From Pseudomonadota bacterium (GTDB lineage Bacteria > Bdellovibrionota > Oligoflexia > Oligoflexales > Oligoflexaceae): a stretch of DNA of 8,008 nt. The translations under genes were made by a program, and so were the position numbers. Shown piece after piece: positions 5,458-8,008 of the stretch (positions are counted from its first letter, which is position 1; each line of letters starts with the position of its first letter). The notes beneath the pieces were generated by a model that searched no databases, had not been told where the DNA came from, and saw only the letters and a program-made list of their open reading frames with translations. The stretch lies in the NCBI GenBank assembly GCA_029556045.1, contig JAKQGS010000262.1, forward strand, positions 1 through 8,008, read 5' to 3'.

Positions 5458-6521
5458 TAGGGATATAGGAACTCGATGAGCACCATCGCGGTTGCCACCA
5501 AAGGCACCGCCAAGAGGATACCGAAGAAACCAAACCAATCACCAAATGCCATAACCGACGCGATAATAATGGCCGGATGAAGACCGGCTTTTTCCCCGAC
5601 AATCCGCGGTGTGATCGCCATGCCATCCAGGGCCTGGACCACACCAAAGACGATGGCCACACCCACCAGCTGATTCATACCAGCATTTTGCGTGATGATG
5701 ACCACCAGACTCAGGGTTAGTCCCACCACAACGTCCAGATAGGGAACAATGCGGCATAAGCCGGCAATAAACCCGATGGCCAGTCCATTGCTGATGCCGA
5801 CAATCGCCAGACCGATCATGTATAATCCGGCGAGCACCAACGCCACCGTCATTTGCCCTTTAAGAACTGACTTCAGGGTACGATCCAATTTGAGACGAAA
5901 TGCATCAAACATCTCCCGGATATCGCGGGGTATGAACTGATGAATTAATTGTCTCGCTTGGGCAAAGTCTTTGAGCAAAAAGAAGGTAAAAACCGGAATC
6001 AGAGCAAAATTCAACAGCCCCCCCATAACCACCGGTGCAGAAGCCAATACCGACTCAAATCCGCTCTTGATCTGGGCAGTCACCTGCCCCATCAGATCAA
6101 ATCCTGACACCATCTCATCAAGGGTCTGGGAGCCTATGAGTCCGGTGCCCACCAGCCTGGCCTTCAAGGGATCAAACTGTCGGGACAAGTACTCCCAAGC
6201 ACCTGGGAACAATTTGAAGATAGCTTCCGCCTCATAATAAATGGCAGGCAACAGGGCGGCAGCAATGACGAACAGTGCCAGAAACAGCGTCACGACGATT
6301 CCGGTCACGATCCAGACCCGACGCCCCGGGTACTTATGATCCAATCGCTCCACCACGGGCACCAGAATATAAGCCAGAAGACAGCTGACCGACACCGCCA
6401 CCATGATGGCCTGATAGAGGACAAATAGAAGAAACAGGACCCCGAATATACCGACGGTAAAATAGACGAACCGACGAAACCGGTTCCAATCGATGCTGCC
6501 TTCGGGCATGGGCTCCAGCAT
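5409..6521 (-). CDS. AI-2E family transporter (UPF0118/PerM-like permease)
   Basis: This is a polytopic inner-membrane protein of the AI-2E transporter family. Members have been linked to autoinducer-2 export (TqsA), sodium/proton exchange or other efflux, so the substrate cannot be inferred. The 370 residues show the family layout: paired helices at about 18-55, a third at 70-94, a soluble segment at about 95-160, then helices at 163-185, 222-258, 262-278, 284-300 and 316-350. Conserved features include the LIPVFTFFLLKD segment (174-185), RIVPYLDVVVG (257-267) and ITPRIVGEKAGLHP (303-316). The ATG at 6521 has AGAGAG about 6 bases upstream; Met5 is an alternative start. It follows prmC after 11 bases and is probably the last gene of the prfA-prmC transcript. 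Its final 49 bases overlap the convergent methyltransferase gene. Confidence 0.92.
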   Translation of the reverse strand: MLEPMPEGSIDWNRFRRFVYFTVGIFGVLFLLFVLYQAIMVAVSVSCLLAYILVPVVERLDHKYPGRRVWIVTGIVVTLFLALFVIAAALLPAIYYEAEAIFKLFPGAWEYLSRQFDPLKARLVGTGLIGSQTLDEMVSGFDLMGQVTAQIKSGFESVLASAPVVMGGLLNFALIPVFTFFLLKDFAQARQLIHQFIPRDIREMFDAFRLKLDRTLKSVLKGQMTVALVLAGLYMIGLAIVGISNGLAIGFIAGLCRIVPYLDVVVGLTLSLVVIITQNAGMNQLVGVAIVFGVVQALDGMAITPRIVGEKAGLHPAIIIASVMAFGDWFGFFGILLAVPLVATAMVLIEFLYPYYRASRLFAGAPRDVD

Positions 6522-6532
6522 GTGGTCTCTCT

Positions 6533-7459
6533 TTATTCAGGGGTGCGAAATGCGGGGGCCTGACCATAAACAACCCGCTCATGGCCGGACAAATCCTTGA
6601 CCACCTGCCGGTTCAACCATCCCTCCTGCCGCAGGATCTCCTCCACTGCAGCCGCTTGGGTGGCTCCCACCTCAAAAAAAATCCAGCCCTTTGATTTTAT
6701 CCGTCCAAATGCTTTTTTCGCAATGATTTTATAGAATTGAAGACCATCCTCAGGCGCAAAAAGCGCTGCATGTGGCTCAAATTTAACCACGGAGGCCATC
6801 AGAGTTTCCTGTTCTGACGCGGCAATGTAAGGGGGATTTGAGACGATCACATCCCAAGGCTCAGAATTTTGCCAGGACTCCTCCTGCAAAACATCCCGCT
6901 GTCGCCAGGTCACCGACGCCCCAAGTAGCTGGGCATTCGTTTGCGCCACTGCCAGAGCATCCGGAGAAACGTCCCACGCCTCCACCTCGTTGTGTGGCTG
7001 CTCTAACTTTAGGCTGATGGCGATACAACCGCTTCCGGTGCCGATATCTAAAATGCGATACGAACCGGTATCCGATGGGTTCCGCAAAGTTTTCAACACC
7101 TCTTCCACAAGGTGCTCCGTCTCGGGACGCGGAATCAAAACTGCTGGATTCACCTGAAATGTCCGCCCCCAGAAATCCCGCTTTCCGAGAATATAGGCGA
7201 TGGGCTCCCCCGCCGCCCGACGCCGCAGGTATACCTTAAAGGTGTCCCGCTCCGCTTTTTCCATGGGCTTATCAAAACTCGTGTAGAGGTCTATGCGCCG
7301 ACATTGCAGGGTATGGCAGAGCAGCAGTTCCGTATCAAGGCGTGGTGTGGGGGATCCCTCTTTCTCCAGGTAGCCGGTCGACCAGACCATGATACGCTGT
7401 ATGGTCCAGATGTCCTGAGCCTGCATACCTGTTGGCGTACCCTGTTCCGTTGAGGTCAT
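6533..7459 (-). CDS. prmC: peptide chain release factor N5-glutamine methyltransferase PrmC (HemK)
   Basis: PrmC transfers a methyl group from SAM to the glutamine of the GGQ motif of release factors RF1 and RF2, which raises termination efficiency. The 308 residues include an N-terminal helical release-factor-binding domain (about 15-100, with PRLDTELLL at 39-47 and [15 protein letters not shown] at 84-98) and [12 protein letters not shown] at 108-119. The Rossmann methyltransferase domain carries SAM motif [12 protein letters not shown] at 138-148 and the catalytic NPPY at 208-211, which holds the substrate amide. The family's C-terminal FFEVGATQA and ERVVYG segments are present. The ATG at 7459 overlaps the prfA stop as ATGA, which implies coupled translation. 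Met12 (ATG at 7426) is a possible alternative start, since family homology begins only after it. Confidence 0.96.
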   Translation of the reverse strand: MTSTEQGTPTGMQAQDIWTIQRIMVWSTGYLEKEGSPTPRLDTELLLCHTLQCRRIDLYTSFDKPMEKAERDTFKVYLRRRAAGEPIAYILGKRDFWGRTFQVNPAVLIPRPETEHLVEEVLKTLRNPSDTGSYRILDIGTGSGCIAISLKLEQPHNEVEAWDVSPDALAVAQTNAQLLGASVTWRQRDVLQEESWQNSEPWDVIVSNPPYIAASEQETLMASVVKFEPHAALFAPEDGLQFYKIIAKKAFGRIKSKGWIFFEVGATQAAAVEEILRQEGWLNRQVVKDLSGHERVVYGQAPAFRTPE

Positions 7460-8008
7460 GCCCGGTCCAATTCCTGCTTAAGAAGTTCACTCTGGTGATA
7501 GGTCGCCAGGGCATCCACTATTTCCTGAAGATCTCCGTTGATAATATCAGTTAACTTGTAAAGTGTCAGACCAATCCGATGGTCCGTCAAACGCCCCTGT
7601 GGAAAGTTATAGGTGCGGATTCGTTCACTGCGATCCCCCGACCCCACCTGGCTTTTACGATCGGCGCTGATGGCTTCCTGTTGCTCACGCTGAGCTCTTT
7701 CCAGCAGGCGGGCTTTGAGAATTTTCAGGGCTCGTTCACGGTTTTTGATCTGGGAGCGTTCATCCTGGCACTCCACCACTGTACCGGTCGGGATGTGCAC
7801 GATTCTAACCGCAGAGTCCGTGGTGTTAACATGCTGTCCCCCTGCACCAGAAGAACGGCACACGGTAATGTCCAGATCCTTGGGGTTGAGTTCGATATCT
7901 CCCACATCATCCGCCTCAGGTAATATCGCCACCGTACAGGCTGATGTATGCACCCGCCCCTGCGCTTCTGTGGCCGGAACCCTCTGAACCCGATGGGTCC
8001 CACTTTCA
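7456..8008 (-). CDS. prfA: peptide chain release factor 1, C-terminal part, 5' end outside window
   Basis: RF1 reads UAA and UAG stop codons on the ribosome and triggers peptide release. The last 183 residues are visible, beginning [18 protein letters not shown]. The reading frame is open to the window edge, so the gene extends upstream of the first ATG seen here (7953). The PAT tripeptide that discriminates RF1 from RF2 (which has SPF) is present just after HRVQRV. The catalytic GGQ lies in [17 protein letters not shown], and the PAT-to-GGQ spacing equals that of E. coli RF1 (188 to 233). The [16 protein letters not shown] and [19 protein letters not shown] segments complete the family match. 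PAT rules out RF2, and the full C-terminal region argues against a short RF-like rescue factor. The encoded GGQ is the target of PrmC from the next gene. Confidence 0.97.
   Translation of the reverse strand, partial: ESGTHRVQRVPATEAQGRVHTSACTVAILPEADDVGDIELNPKDLDITVCRSSGAGGQHVNTTDSAVRIVHIPTGTVVECQDERSQIKNRERALKILKARLLERAQREQQEAISADRKSQVGSGDRSERIRTYNFPQGRLTDHRIGLTLYKLTDIINGDLQEIVDALATYHQSELLKQELDRA

Noticed and set aside
5458..5560. Possible terminator downstream of the methyltransferase (GGTTGCC...GGCACC)
   Set aside because: The arms are imperfectly complementary, there is no T run, and the region codes for the permease on the other strand.
7725..8003. Separate small gene at the right edge, or a start of prfA at 7953
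   Set aside because: The prfA frame is open through 8007 and encodes conserved RF1 sequence ([14 protein letters not shown]) upstream of that ATG, so the gene is simply cut by the window edge.
1..8008. Defence system, mobile element, CRISPR, phage or biosynthetic cluster
   Set aside because: Every gene of appreciable length matches a housekeeping or common membrane-protein family. I saw no transposase, integrase, nuclease, toxin or repeat array, and no attachment-site-like repeats.

Overview
The window carries eight recognisable protein-coding genes, two of them cut by the window edges. It reads as ordinary housekeeping chromosome from a Gram-negative bacterium of moderate GC content. The evidence is an RseP-type site-2 protease with several PDZ modules, a UppS-CdsA-RseP-TsaB-PssA envelope/translation cluster and a prfA-prmC pair. 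The gene content suits Proteobacteria or Desulfobacterota, but the phylum is a guess from context. I see no tRNA or rRNA gene, CRISPR array, insertion sequence or phage gene.

Layout. From right to left on the minus strand, the first block (8008 to 5409) is prfA (release factor 1, 5' end off the window), prmC (methylates the release-factor GGQ glutamine) and an AI-2E-family membrane permease. They are packed with a 4-base overlap and an 11-base gap. The only plus-strand gene (4684-5457) comes next, an RsmI-like SAM-dependent methyltransferase that runs tail to tail into the permease gene with a 49-base antisense overlap. A 139-base divergent intergenic region (4545-4683) separates it from the second minus-strand block (4544 to 1): uppS, cdsA, a 106-base gap, rseP, tsaB and pssA (3' end off the window). 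Here uppS/cdsA overlap by 7 bases, rseP/tsaB overlap by 8, and tsaB/pssA are 2 bases apart.

How the genes work together. UppS makes undecaprenyl diphosphate, the lipid carrier for peptidoglycan. CdsA makes CDP-diacylglycerol, which PssA uses for phosphatidylserine. RseP is an intramembrane protease of the envelope. TsaB supports t6A tRNA modification. In the other block, PrmC modifies the release factor encoded just upstream. The two blocks thus combine membrane-lipid supply with translation fidelity.

Points of interest are modest: an enlarged RseP with what looks like three PDZ-like modules; absence of dxr from its common place between cdsA and rseP, with a short unexplained spacer and a possible 36-codon ORF there; an RsmI-family methyltransferase with altered motifs; and overprinted 3' ends in the convergent pair. 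I found no convincing new multi-gene system.
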